From Candidatus Pacearchaeota archaeon (GTDB lineage Archaea > Nanobdellota > Nanobdellia > Pacearchaeales > GW2011-AR1): a stretch of DNA of 36,272 bases. The notes beneath the pieces are model-generated. The model did no database searches. It worked only from the letters and a program-made list of their open reading frames with translations, and was not told the DNA's origin. The translations under genes were made by a program, and so were the position numbers. Numbering within the stretch: position 1 is the stretch's first letter; each line of letters starts with the position of its first letter. Shown in pieces: positions 7,704 to 15,568 of the stretch. The stretch lies in NCBI GenBank assembly GCA_018221305.1, contig JAAOYK010000024.1, positions 1-36,272 of the forward strand, given 5' to 3'.

Positions 7704-8054
7704 CTACTTTTTCGCGTTTTCTTTATAATGTACACGCGAAAGTCCTACTAAAAAGAAAATTAATCCAAGTGCCCACATTCCAATGTTGCCAAGCACTAAT
7801 CCAACGATTAGAAATATTATTCCCAAAGTAAACGAGACATCATGGCCTGCTTTTGCTAATTTTTTGTATTTGTCTGATTTTCTGCAAAATCGTGTGTGAA
7901 TCACAAAAAAGGCTAAAAATAAAAATGTTGCAATAAGATTAATTATTGCTAACTCTTCGTTGTCTCTATAAAAAAATAATAATGAGCTTATTAAAAATAC
8001 AAAAGTTGCTACAAGAAACCATTTATTCTTTTTACATGTTTTATTTTTTTTCAT
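7704..8054 (-). CDS. Small membrane protein, about four TM segments
   Basis: A 116-aa protein with a Lys-rich N-terminus. The hydrophobic segments are at about residues 12-29, 37-53, 75-90 and 93-107 (the last rich in Gly, Leu and Phe), with basic loops between the second and third. No family or catalytic motif is recognised. Its ATG at 8054 overlaps the stop of the upstream 103-aa gene by 4 nt, so the two are translated together and may form one complex. Confidence 0.65.
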   Translation of the reverse strand: MKKNKTCKKNKWFLVATFVFLISSLLFFYRDNEELAIINLIATFLFLAFFVIHTRFCRKSDKYKKLAKAGHDVSFTLGIIFLIVGLVLGNIGMWALGLIFFLVGLSRVHYKENAKK

Positions 8055-8362
8055 CTTTCAGCCTTTTTTATTAAGTTTTTATTATATATAACATTTGTCC
8101 TACCCTTCTTAACCTTCCTTATGATTCTTACTGTTATGTAACTAACTGCTAATCCTATTACTGTACCATAAAAAAGTGCAAAAAGTGGTGTTTCCCAAAA
8201 ACAAGGCCTACATGTGCCTCTGCATTGAATAAGATATTCACATGAATTAAATACTGGCCGAACTATTGGGTTTCTTCCAATATACCCAAGCCCTAGGGAA
8301 TAAACATTAAATAACGAGAATAAAATTCCTACAAGTAAGCCTGATTGTATCCACCTCTTCAT
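8051..8362 (-). CDS. Small membrane protein with a Cys-rich external loop
   Basis: A 103-aa protein with a hydrophobic segment at about residues 6-26 and another at about 58-82. Between them is a loop with four Cys (NSCEYLIQCRGTCRPCF), suited to disulfides or metal. The tail is basic and probably cytoplasmic. The family is unknown. A TATA-like stretch on this strand (8385-8392) lies about 27 nt upstream of the ATG, back-to-back with the promoter of the plus-strand thermonuclease gene. Overlap with the next gene by 4 nt indicates an operon. Confidence 0.6.
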   Translation of the reverse strand: MKRWIQSGLLVGILFSLFNVYSLGLGYIGRNPIVRPVFNSCEYLIQCRGTCRPCFWETPLFALFYGTVIGLAVSYITVRIIRKVKKGRTNVIYNKNLIKKAER

Positions 8363-8420
8363 ATTATTTAGTATTTTGTTAAGTTAATAAACGTTTGCTG
8401 CCAAAGCTTATCTCACTACA

Positions 8421-8430
8421 CTTTATAAAC
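8421..8430 (+). promoter_or_regulatory. TATA box for the membrane-anchored thermonuclease gene
   Basis: The sequence ctttataaac is centred about 25 nt upstream of the ATG at 8451. The spacing supports leaderless transcription from the ATG and argues against the in-frame TTG at 8445. Confidence 0.6.
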
Positions 8431-8450
8431 TCTCAACCCTTATTTTGATT

Positions 8451-8921
8451 ATGAAAAAGAAAAAAGATGTATACGGTAACCATTTTGAACAAAAGTTAAT
8501 TTTAGTAATACTTTTGATTGTTTTTGTGGTGGTTGTTTGCTTTTACTGGTTTTATCCAAAATTTGAATATAATCCTCAAAAAGCCAGTTTATTTAATGTT
8601 ACACGTGTTATTGATGGTGACACTTTTGAGCTTGAAAGTGGTGAACGAGTAAGATTAATCTGTGTAGATACTCCTGAAGCAAATGAACCAGGATATCATA
8701 AATCTAAACAATTTCTTGTAGATCTTATTGAATCTAAGGCAGTTAGACTAGAAAAAGATAAATCTGAAAAAGATAAATATGATCGTTTCTTAATGTATGT
8801 TTACATCACTGATGGTGATGAAGAAATATTTGTAAACAAAGAAATTGTTAAACAAGGTTATGGTGAAATCATGAAAGTTGAACCAGATATAAAATATTGC
8901 GATAATATTGCTGCAGAATAA
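8451..8921 (+). CDS. Membrane-anchored staphylococcal nuclease-like protein
   Basis: A 156-aa protein. A Lys-rich N-terminus leads into one TM helix (about residues 15-35), then an SNase/OB-fold domain outside the membrane. Motifs: VTRVIDGDTFEL (Ca-binding Asp), VRLICVDTPEANEPG (active-site Arg and Asp region), and KYDRFLMYVYI (second catalytic Arg region). The usual end of the domain (GYA, then lltp) is short: it stops soon after VKQGYGEIMKVEPD. It probably degrades extracellular DNA or RNA, perhaps for nucleotide scavenging, which would suit a DPANN lifestyle. A second SNase protein lies at 10169. Start at 8451 follows a TATA box at the leaderless distance. Confidence 0.85.
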   Translation: MKKKKDVYGNHFEQKLILVILLIVFVVVVCFYWFYPKFEYNPQKASLFNVTRVIDGDTFELESGERVRLICVDTPEANEPGYHKSKQFLVDLIESKAVRLEKDKSEKDKYDRFLMYVYITDGDEEIFVNKEIVKQGYGEIMKVEPDIKYCDNIAAE

Positions 8922-8927
8922 AAAAGA

Positions 8928-9701
8928 TTATTTTTTCTTGTTTTTAATAATTGCGTTTCTTCCTTCAAAAGCTCGAAGAATTTCTAATGGAAGTCCAAGG
9001 ACTACTGTGTTACTTTGATCACTACTTAAATCGTTTAATGTCTGTAAGGTTCTTAAATGAAGCGCTCCAGGAGATGCTGCTAAAGTGTCTGCTGCTTTTG
9101 CCATATTTGTCGCAGCTTGAACTTCACCTTGTGCTTTTATTATGACTGCACGTTTTTCACGTTCTGCTTCTGCTTCTTTTCCAATAGTTCTTTTCAATTG
9201 CTCTGGCAATTCTACATGTTTTAGTTCTACAGAATCAACCTTTATCCCCCACGGGTCTGTAGCTTTATCAACAATTTCTTTTATTCTTTTTGAAACTGCG
9301 TCTCGTTTACTTAATAATCCATCCAATGTAACTTCTCCCACAACATCTCGCATTGTTGTTTGTGCTAACTGTGAAACAGCATAATTAAACTCTTCAACTT
9401 CAATTATTGCCTTTTTAGAATCACTAACTTTATAGTACAAAACTGCATTAACTTTTAAAGAAACATTATCTCGTGTTATAGCGTCTTGGTCCGGGACATC
9501 TACTGCTTTGACTCGTATGTCTACTCTATTCCAGGTTTGAAAAATTGGTATTACTAGTCTTAATCCAGGCACCATTATCCCAGAAAATTTACCTAATGTG
9601 AACCTGACTCCTCGTTCATACTCTTTAACTACTTTTAATCCTGCAAGAAGAAAAATGATTAAAAATACTAAAATTCCTACTGCAATTTCTATGGCTGGCA
9701 T
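8928..9701 (-). CDS. Stomatin/slipin-type SPFH membrane protein
   Basis: A 257-aa SPFH-domain protein. The N-terminus holds one hydrophobic hairpin or TM segment (residues 5-24), followed directly by VVKEYERGVRFTLGKFSG and PGLRLVIPIFQTWNRVDIR, the classic slipin opening. The body has VDVPDQDAITRDNVSLKVNA, ALYYKV-like strands, and the coiled-coil KEAEAEREKRAVIIKAQGE. The C-terminus carries the LRTLQTLNDLS helix usual in slipins. These proteins oligomerise on membranes, often with an NfeD-type protease; no NfeD partner is visible next to it. It is convergent with the thermonuclease gene, separated by 6 nt. Confidence 0.93.
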   Translation of the reverse strand: MPAIEIAVGILVFLIIFLLAGLKVVKEYERGVRFTLGKFSGIMVPGLRLVIPIFQTWNRVDIRVKAVDVPDQDAITRDNVSLKVNAVLYYKVSDSKKAIIEVEEFNYAVSQLAQTTMRDVVGEVTLDGLLSKRDAVSKRIKEIVDKATDPWGIKVDSVELKHVELPEQLKRTIGKEAEAEREKRAVIIKAQGEVQAATNMAKAADTLAASPGALHLRTLQTLNDLSSDQSNTVVLGLPLEILRAFEGRNAIIKNKKK

Positions 9702-9734
9702 TTTTTTACTCCTATGTATAAATAAGCAGAACTG

Positions 9735-10121
9735 TTACTTAATAAAGTTTTCTTTCACTAATTCTTTCTTAAGTTTTTTGTAGTCTTTAAGAATTTTTAT
9801 TTGATACTTTCTTATATCTTTTTGCAATATTTTCGTTTGTTGGCTTTTTTGTTTAGATTTAGACTTTTTCCATTTATCAAGATTTTTTTCTACTTTTCTT
9901 AACCATTCTCCGTTTTGTTTCATGTCAAGATAAAGTGTCTTTTTTTTCACATCTTGGATTTTTGCCATTTGAATCATCCATTGCAATACTTTTTGGACTT
10001 TTATTTGACGTATCCTCTCTCGCTGCATTTTTGAGGATATTAATCTTAGATTGGATAATAATCCGCTAATTCTGCCTTTTGTTAGGCTTACCTGTGCTTC
10101 TACCTCTTTTTCTTCTTCCAT
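9735..10121 (-). CDS. Basic coiled-coil hypothetical protein (128 aa)
   Basis: Mostly helical and rich in Lys, Gln and Glu. The first 20 residues are acidic (MEEEKEVEAQVSLTKGRISG); the rest reads as one long coiled coil with many Lys (for example WKKSKSKQKSQQTK). There are no Cys, no membrane segment and no known domain. It lies 33 nt upstream of the slipin gene on the same strand and could be its partner, since slipins are often expressed with soluble coiled-coil proteins, but that is inference. Start is ATG at 10121. Confidence 0.5.
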   Translation of the reverse strand: MEEEKEVEAQVSLTKGRISGLLSNLRLISSKMQRERIRQIKVQKVLQWMIQMAKIQDVKKKTLYLDMKQNGEWLRKVEKNLDKWKKSKSKQKSQQTKILQKDIRKYQIKILKDYKKLKKELVKENFIK

Positions 10122-10168
10122 TGTAACTAAGTTAAAGAATCATACTATAAAAATTTACCCACAAAGAA

Positions 10169-11293
10169 TCAAAACCCACGATAATCTAAAACAAGTTTTC
10201 CTTCATTATCTCTTAAAAATACAATATCTCCATCATTGTTCCAAATAGCTTTACATGACCCGCTGTTTCCATGATTTTCCCAATAGAATTCATTATTTTT
10301 ATCAATTCCATCTCCGCTGTAAAGTGTTAAACTGCCTTGCCCTTTTAAGATATAGGTTGGGAAAGTGTAGGTATGTGTTGCTTCGTCTTTAACAGTCCAA
10401 CTAGTGATATCACAATCAATATCGCACGTGTTTTTAAAAGTAATATATTCATCATTTGTGTTTTGACAATCATTACCTTCTGCGTTTAAGTGAAAATAAG
10501 ATATACCTATACATCCACTACATGACTGGCTTTTTTCCCAAATACATCCCTGATTTTGTTTTGCTATTTCTTCTGCTTTTAATAGCTCTGGGGTATAACG
10601 ATTATTTTCTCCTACTATAAACACGCTTGCAAGGCCTTCTTCTACAAGAAGTATATTCAAATTCTTTCCATCAACTATGATATAACGTAAAAGACGCCCA
10701 TAAATATCTTTGTCATCAAGATCACCTTCAAGTTTAATCTCTTTCTTTTTAACTAATTCTTCGACTCTTGTCTTTGCTAATTCAAAACATCTCTGACCTT
10801 TCTCTTCTGTGTTAATTCCTAAAAGTCTGACTTTATTATTATCACTTAAAACAATTGTGTCTCCATCAATAACTTTTGAAACAGAAAGATTTGGCTCAAT
10901 ATCAATGCATAAATTTTCTATACATTTTTCTTCAGAGTAACATTCTTTTTTATCATAATCTTCTCCCCCGCAACAATCATAAGGACAATTACCCTCATTT
11001 AGTGTACTGTTACTGTTGTTTGATAATGTTAGTAAATTTTTTGCGTCTGAACTATCTTTATAATATGCATAAGCAAAAACTCCCAACATCACTACAAGTG
11101 CGATGATTATTAATCCCATTTTCTTTTCTTTTTTATTAGGCGGCAAAAAATCATGCTTTTTATAATTCTTATATGGCTCTTTTTCAGAATTATTAGATTT
11201 AATATTGTCTGGAAATCCTAATCGTTTTCCACAATAAGGACAAAACCTAGTTTGTTCTTTTATTTTCCTTCCACAATGATGGCAGTATTGCAT
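10169..11293 (-). CDS. Zinc ribbon - TM - thermonuclease - lamin-tail-domain protein
   Basis: A 374-aa protein with four parts. (1) Residues 4-22 are a zinc ribbon (CHHCGRKI, then CPYCGKRL), cytoplasmic. (2) Residues about 60-78 are a TM helix (GLIIIALVVMLGVFAYAYY). (3) A Cys-rich link (NCPYDCCGGEDYD, then CYSEEKC) leads to an SNase domain: SKVIDGDTIVL, VRLLGINTEEKG and DIYGRLLRYI. (4) The C-terminus is a lamin-tail domain (DEYITFKNTC, DITSWTVKDEATHTYTFP, WNNDGDIVFLRD). SNase-LTD fusions are known in secreted nucleases; the cytoplasmic zinc ribbon is less usual. The usual catalytic Glu and Arg residues of SNase are largely kept, so nuclease activity outside the cell is likely. Confidence 0.9.
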   Translation of the reverse strand: MQYCHHCGRKIKEQTRFCPYCGKRLGFPDNIKSNNSEKEPYKNYKKHDFLPPNKKEKKMGLIIIALVVMLGVFAYAYYKDSSDAKNLLTLSNNSNSTLNEGNCPYDCCGGEDYDKKECYSEEKCIENLCIDIEPNLSVSKVIDGDTIVLSDNNKVRLLGINTEEKGQRCFELAKTRVEELVKKKEIKLEGDLDDKDIYGRLLRYIIVDGKNLNILLVEEGLASVFIVGENNRYTPELLKAEEIAKQNQGCIWEKSQSCSGCIGISYFHLNAEGNDCQNTNDEYITFKNTCDIDCDITSWTVKDEATHTYTFPTYILKGQGSLTLYSGDGIDKNNEFYWENHGNSGSCKAIWNNDGDIVFLRDNEGKLVLDYRGF

Positions 11294-11350
11294 AATTTTT
11301 TTAGAATAAATTATTATAAAAGGTTATCTAGGATGCATTATAATAATCTT

Positions 11351-11746
11351 TTATCTTCCTCTTGCATCTCCGACAACAATTTTTTCTAAGATCCAGTTTT
11401 CTTTACGTGGTTCACTCTCTTTTCTGATCTTAGGACTTTTTTGTCTCAAGGTGTATTGTGTTATCGTGATATATGTTCCAACTAGATCCTCTTCACCTTC
11501 CTCCTCGAGAATTGTTTTGTCACTAAATTTCACTTTTCCTGCAAAATAAAATCCAGTTGGTATGCCTCTTTCGTCCCGGTAAGTATGTGTTTCTAATTTT
11601 TCATCTGTAATACTTCTATTAAGTCTCAAAAGACGTACCTCATCATCGAAATCTTTGGCTATGGTCGCATAAGCAGACATGTAAGACCCAAAGGATTTGT
11701 CAAGATTAATATTCACCAACTTTTTTCTTTTTTTTGGTTCATTCAT
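11351..11746 (-). CDS. Hypothetical soluble protein (131 aa)
   Basis: No family recognised. The N-terminus is basic (MNEPKKRKKLVNINLDKSFG). The middle looks like a beta-rich fold (GFYFAGKVKFSDKTI, then GTYITITQYTLRQK), and the C-terminus is basic again with WILEKIVVGDARGR. No Cys, no TM. The gene stands alone between the LTD protein and the pair of small paralogues, all on the minus strand. Start is ATG at 11746; the preceding 60 nt are very AT-rich but no clear TATA is assigned. Confidence 0.55.
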   Translation of the reverse strand: MNEPKKRKKLVNINLDKSFGSYMSAYATIAKDFDDEVRLLRLNRSITDEKLETHTYRDERGIPTGFYFAGKVKFSDKTILEEEGEEDLVGTYITITQYTLRQKSPKIRKESEPRKENWILEKIVVGDARGR

Positions 11747-11809
11747 TAGGATAAAATAGCCTTTTTCTTTTTAAAAATCTATATAATCTAACCAATACAT
11801 TAGATTTAC

Positions 11810-11965
11810 TTATTTTTTAACATCTGGATCTTTTTTCAATGCTATATCTAATTCTTCTACAGCACCTTTATTTCCTGTAGGAAGCGTTGTATTAAACTCT
11901 GTAAACCCGGTAGCTTTACCAACATGTTCTTTAGGTAATTTTATTAAATCATTCTCTTCTGCCAT
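11810..11965 (-). CDS. Small tandem paralogous protein A (51 aa)
   Basis: A short frame from an ATG at 11965 (MAEENDLIKLPKEHVGKATG) that ends KKDPDVKK. It resembles the 48-aa protein encoded just upstream. Both share an opening LP, then G(K/R)ATG, a T-T-x-P-x-G turn, an acidic Leu-rich helix (AVEELDIALKKD versus SLDALNKVIDKD) and a Lys end. This similarity over the whole length is good evidence that both frames are translated. No known family. The gap to the upstream copy is 39 nt. Confidence 0.6.
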   Translation of the reverse strand: MAEENDLIKLPKEHVGKATGFTEFNTTLPTGNKGAVEELDIALKKDPDVKK

Positions 11966-12004
11966 AGTACTAATGAGAATTGTTATTATTTATATTTTTG
12001 TATT

Positions 12005-12151
12005 TTATTTTTCAATTTTTATTGTAGAATCTTTATCAATAACTTTGTTTAATGCGTCTAATGAGCCAGGGTCTCCACCAGGGTAGGTTGTATCCTCTAC
12101 TATACTTCCAGTTGCTCTTCCTAACTCCAAATTTGGTAGTTTTAGCGTCAT
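12005..12151 (-). CDS. Small tandem paralogous protein B (48 aa)
   Basis: A short frame from an ATG at 12151 (MTLKLPNLELGRATG) ending IKIEK. It is a paralogue of the 51-aa protein immediately downstream: G(K/R)ATG, a Thr-Thr-x-Pro-x-Gly turn and a C-terminal helix align without gaps. Codon positions vary while residues are kept (for example GGTAAAGCTACCGGG versus GGAAGAGCAACTGGA), the pattern expected of selection on protein. Function unknown. It is divergent from the recombinase gene across about 106 nt that carry that gene's TATA box. Confidence 0.6.
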   Translation of the reverse strand: MTLKLPNLELGRATGSIVEDTTYPGGDPGSLDALNKVIDKDSTIKIEK

Positions 12152-12228
12152 TTTACTCTTTCACACCTTTTGCGAATCATTAAGTTTGAATTACTCGTTT
12201 ATAAAGTTTACCAAAAACAAAAAAAACC

Positions 12229-12238
12229 TTTATATACA
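12229..12238 (+). promoter_or_regulatory. TATA box for the recombinase gene
   Basis: The sequence tttatatac is centred about 26 nt before the ATG at 12258, the leaderless distance. This places transcription start at that ATG, so the 24 extra codons of the open frame upstream are not translated. Confidence 0.7.
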
Positions 12239-12257
12239 AGTTCGCACAATAAGATTG

Positions 12258-13076
12258 ATGGATGGTGCTGAATTTCTCAAAAGGCTAGAAACTGAGATAA
12301 AGATCTCAAAATTGTCCCCTTATACTATTCGTAATTATGTAGATTTTAACAGACAATTGTTAAGTCATGCAAATAAAACTCCTGAAATGATTGATAGTCA
12401 GGATGTTAAATATTTTCTTGCAGACAAAATGGATAATAAATCTTCTTCATCAACAATTTTATTCTTGGCATCAGTTAAGTTTGCATACACAAATGTTTTA
12501 GGTAAAGATCCAACTAGTGGCGTGAAACGACCAAAAAAAGAAAAAAAAATTCCAGTCGTGTTAACAAAGGCTGAAGTTCAAAAACTCTTTGATGCTTCTC
12601 CAACATTAAAAACACGACTGATTTTACAACTTCTTTACTCTTCTGGGCTTCGTGTATCAGAGATTGTAAAACTTAAAACTCAAGATTTAGATTTTGATGA
12701 ACATACTGGTTGGGTGCGTGAAGGAAAAGGTAAGAAGGATAGAATGTTTATTTTTTCGAAAAAGTTGTCAACCAAATTAAAAAAGTTTATTAGTAAGCAT
12801 GATGGTTGGTCATATCTGTTTTCTAAAGATAAACCATTATCAACTCGTAATATCCAAAAGCTTGTTCAAAAAGCCACCATTCTTGCAAGAATCGAAAAAT
12901 CAGTTCATCCCCATACTCTTCGTCATTCTTTTGCAACACATCTTTTAGATGCAGGGGTTGATCTTAGAAAAATTCAGTTTCTTCTCGGACACTCTAGCAT
13001 TGCAACAACCCAGATTTATACTCATGTAAGTAGTGAGCAAGTAAAAAATATAAAAAACCCTCTTGATAACCTTTAG
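12258..13076 (+). CDS. xerA: XerA-like tyrosine recombinase
   Basis: A 272-aa tyrosine recombinase. The N-terminal SAM-like DNA-binding domain (FLKRLETEIKISKLSPYTIR, then DVKYFLADK) is followed by the catalytic domain. The catalytic residues are all present: Arg in SSGLRVSEIVKLK, Lys in GKGKKDR, His-x-x-Arg in HPHTLRHSFATHLL, His in LLGHSSIATTQIY, and the Tyr in IYTHVS. The length and lack of extra domains match archaeal XerA, which resolves chromosome dimers at dif, rather than an element integrase; no element boundaries are seen nearby. The open frame extends 24 codons further upstream, but a TATA box sits inside that extension. Confidence 0.88.
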   Translation: MDGAEFLKRLETEIKISKLSPYTIRNYVDFNRQLLSHANKTPEMIDSQDVKYFLADKMDNKSSSSTILFLASVKFAYTNVLGKDPTSGVKRPKKEKKIPVVLTKAEVQKLFDASPTLKTRLILQLLYSSGLRVSEIVKLKTQDLDFDEHTGWVREGKGKKDRMFIFSKKLSTKLKKFISKHDGWSYLFSKDKPLSTRNIQKLVQKATILARIEKSVHPHTLRHSFATHLLDAGVDLRKIQFLLGHSSIATTQIYTHVSSEQVKNIKNPLDNL

Positions 13077-13103
13077 TCTTAGTTTTAGGGCGTACCAATA
13101 ATT

Positions 13104-13111
13104 ATTTATAT
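13104..13111 (+). promoter_or_regulatory. TATA box for the desulfoferrodoxin gene
   Basis: The sequence tttatat is centred about 28 nt upstream of the ATG at 13136, again the leaderless arrangement. Confidence 0.6.
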
Positions 13112-13135
13112 CAGAATTTCTTTTAAAATAATACA

Positions 13136-13498
13136 ATGACAACTGTTGGACAAATATGGAAATGTAATATTTGTGGAAATATCGTTGAAGTAGTCCATCC
13201 AGGAGTAGAAGCTTTAGTTTGTTGCGAACAACCAATGAACTTACAAAAAGAAAATACTGTTGACGCTGCAACAGAAAAACACGTGCCAGTAATTAATGAT
13301 AAAAAAGTTAGTGTTGGAAGTGTTTTGCATCCAATGCAAGATGCGCATTATATTGAATGGATTGAGGCAACAAGCGAATCTGGAGAAATTTGTAAAATAT
13401 TTTTAAAGTCAGGGGACGAATCTAGTGCTGAGTTTAATTTTGTTGTAAAATCTGCACGTGCATACTGTAATTTGCACGGCCTTTGGAAAAGTAATTAA
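13136..13498 (+). CDS. dfx: Desulfoferrodoxin (two-iron superoxide reductase)
   Basis: This reduces superoxide to hydrogen peroxide. The 120-aa protein has both iron sites. The N-terminal rubredoxin-like centre I has C10, C13 and C29-C30. The superoxide reductase domain has EKHVPV (Glu47, Lys48, His49), HPMQDAHYIEWIE (His65, His71) and CNLHGLW (Cys111, His114), giving the full His4-Cys set and the catalytic Lys. It indicates an anaerobic or microaerobic lifestyle. No rubredoxin or rubrerythrin gene is adjacent. It stands as a single gene with its own promoter, convergent with the galaxin-like gene. Confidence 0.95.
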   Translation: MTTVGQIWKCNICGNIVEVVHPGVEALVCCEQPMNLQKENTVDAATEKHVPVINDKKVSVGSVLHPMQDAHYIEWIEATSESGEICKIFLKSGDESSAEFNFVVKSARAYCNLHGLWKSN

Positions 13499-13523
13499 AA
13501 AATAATGTGAAATGTGAAGAATA

Positions 13524-15443
13524 TTAAAATAAATCTTTAAACCAATTAATAATTCTCTTAAAAAATCTTATAGAGTATCCAGGCTTAAAACTCGGCAAAT
13601 CTTCAGGAGGTCCAGACGATGGAGGATCATCACTTCCACATTTTAGATTTTTATCACGCACATCATTTTCTTTTCCATCATTATCATCATCACAACACTG
13701 CTGAATTTTGCTATCATATGCTTTTTGCATTGGGACTTCTCCACAACATGAATCACTTTCATAATATCTTCTGTCTATATTACAACAAACATCTCTAGTA
13801 GGATCATAAGGCCTGCTGCGTTCTGTGGATTCGTCTCCACAACAAACCTCTGTTTCTTTGTTTCCAGTATCTCCTGCGCCTTCTTTATTAATACAACAAA
13901 TCTGTATATTTGGGTCATACGGTTCCATGTTTGATGAACCTTCTTCTCCGCAACAGATTTCCCCTTCTTCAGTAACAGTCCCTGTTCCTTGACCATCTAA
14001 ACAACATTCCTGAGTTTCTGGGTTATATGGTTCACTGTTAAATCCATTTTCATCTCCACAACATTCTGTTTGTCCTTCTTCTCCAATTATGCCATTACCG
14101 TCTTTATCTTTGCAGCAAATTTTTTCACTTGGATCGTATTTAGTTTCTTTACCCTCTTTATCTTTACAACATTCTTCTTCTTCTTCTAAAAGTAGTTCTC
14201 CTTCACAACATGTTCCACCTTTTTCGTCGTATACTTTACCATTACCATCTTCATCAATACAACAGGTTTGCTCATCAGGATAATATCCTTCACCATCTGT
14301 TACACCTGATTTATCATAATCTGCACAACATTTTTGTCCAGGCTTTAGGATTCGCCCACCTCCAATAGGAAACCCTACTATTGGGATTACTCCTACTGTT
14401 GATTTACTTCCGCAACAATATCTATCTTCAATTTCTCCTTCTTCATTAGTACATTTTATAGGATTATTGTCTGGGTAACAATATGGCACTACATCATCAT
14501 AATATGAACACGACTTTAAAGTAACTTCTGCTAAACAAGGTTTTTCCATTTTAAATTCTACTGTTGTACAGGTTTCAGGCTTTCCTATATAAGCTTGCAA
14601 AATGTTTCCTGTTATGATTCCAATACCAGGTCCATCATAAGTATCTGCTAAAAATTTGCAATGATCATAATCATTGCATGTCTGGCAGCCTGTTATGTCA
14701 ATTTCTGTAATTTCTCTGTCATCACACGGATCTTGTGTACAAAATTTGTACACTTTTTCAAAATTTGCAGGCTCTGAGTGACCATTAATACGGAACCGCT
14801 GTATCTTATATTCATCACTACAATAAATACCTTCAGTATTTTCTGATTCATCCGGACATATCTTATCAATCGATTCTAAATGAGTAGGACCCTCTTTTAG
14901 GTCACAGTCATCCATTGAGTCTAACCATTCTTCACAATCTTTTTTACCCGCATTATAAACCTTATCTCCTATCTCTAAGCCGTCAAGATTAATAAAACAT
15001 TTACAACAAACTTTTGATCCTTCTTCCTCTTCTTCGTCATCCTCTTGATCTTTTTCGTCATCATCAACACATTCTTCATCTTTACAAACTCCTGTTTCTC
15101 CGTCCTCTTTAGTACAACTTGTCCCATCTTCTATGGGATCATTTTCACAGAGCCCTCTATTACATTTGTCAATTGTGCAGTCATTATCATCCTTGCAGTC
15201 CGGATGATCTCCTACATAATCCAGATCTGGGTCACATTCTAAATAATCATCTGTAGTTTTAAATTCAAGAGATCCAATTCCCTTTTCTGGGCCACTTCCC
15301 TTTTTAAAAGTGGCTTCTATACTTTTTTTAAAAGCTTCACTTTTCCCAAATCCATAATAAGATATAAAAATCAATAAAATTAATGTTATTATTCCTATAA
15401 AGAGTAATTTAGAATTATTTTTTTTAACTTGCTCTTTTTCCAT
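13524..15443 (-). CDS. Secreted Cys-rich protein with galaxin-like CC repeats
   Basis: A 639-aa protein from the ATG at 15443 (MEKEQVKKNNSK); an upstream in-frame extension of 23 residues is Phe-rich and unlikely. One hydrophobic segment (about residues 14-30) anchors or exports it. Residues about 70-130 have the DDNDCTIDKCNRGLC pattern seen in secreted Cys-rich repeat proteins, followed by a poly-Asp/Glu linker. The second half, from about 14420 down to 13690, contains 14 Cys-Cys pairs spaced about 11-30 residues apart, with units such as CCGDExG...PYxPxxxxCC and CCxDxxGxG. This resembles galaxin repeats of animal skeleton proteins and has Asp/Gly loops able to bind calcium. The C-terminus ends in a short amphipathic helix. 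Probably a cell-surface structural protein. Confidence 0.75.
   Translation of the reverse strand: MEKEQVKKNNSKLLFIGIITLILLIFISYYGFGKSEAFKKSIEATFKKGSGPEKGIGSLEFKTTDDYLECDPDLDYVGDHPDCKDDNDCTIDKCNRGLCENDPIEDGTSCTKEDGETGVCKDEECVDDDEKDQEDDEEEEEGSKVCCKCFINLDGLEIGDKVYNAGKKDCEEWLDSMDDCDLKEGPTHLESIDKICPDESENTEGIYCSDEYKIQRFRINGHSEPANFEKVYKFCTQDPCDDREITEIDITGCQTCNDYDHCKFLADTYDGPGIGIITGNILQAYIGKPETCTTVEFKMEKPCLAEVTLKSCSYYDDVVPYCYPDNNPIKCTNEEGEIEDRYCCGSKSTVGVIPIVGFPIGGGRILKPGQKCCADYDKSGVTDGEGYYPDEQTCCIDEDGNGKVYDEKGGTCCEGELLLEEEEECCKDKEGKETKYDPSEKICCKDKDGNGIIGEEGQTECCGDENGFNSEPYNPETQECCLDGQGTGTVTEEGEICCGEEGSSNMEPYDPNIQICCINKEGAGDTGNKETEVCCGDESTERSRPYDPTRDVCCNIDRRYYESDSCCGEVPMQKAYDSKIQQCCDDDNDGKENDVRDKNLKCGSDDPPSSGPPEDLPSFKPGYSIRFFKRIINWFKDLF
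13690..14420 (-). repeat. Tandem di-cysteine protein repeats
   Basis: Fourteen consecutive CC-containing units inside the secreted protein. The alternate units read CCG(D/E)E...Y(D/N)P...(I/E)CC and CC(I/K/L)D..G.G...(E)G. The alternation suggests a two-unit (about 35-40 residue) repeat that duplicated several times and then diverged. At DNA level copies share only short stretches, so the expansion is not recent. Confidence 0.7.
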
Positions 15444-15568
15444 GATTTTGCAAGTGAACATTTCTATATAAATGTTCTGAGTAATGTTATAAAAATAAAA
15501 GAAAAAAAACACTAAAAACTCAACTGAAGTAGCGAATTTTCAAATGTTCTATGATTAATTATTAGTCC

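Noticed and set aside
12186-13076. Integrase of a mobile element with attachment sites
   Set aside because: I found no flanking direct repeats or tRNA end duplication, the size and motifs fit XerA, and neighbours are ordinary single genes.
15444-15512. Upstream extension of the galaxin-like protein
   Set aside because: The 23 extra residues are Phe/Tyr-rich and precede a better ATG followed by a normal Lys-rich anchor region.
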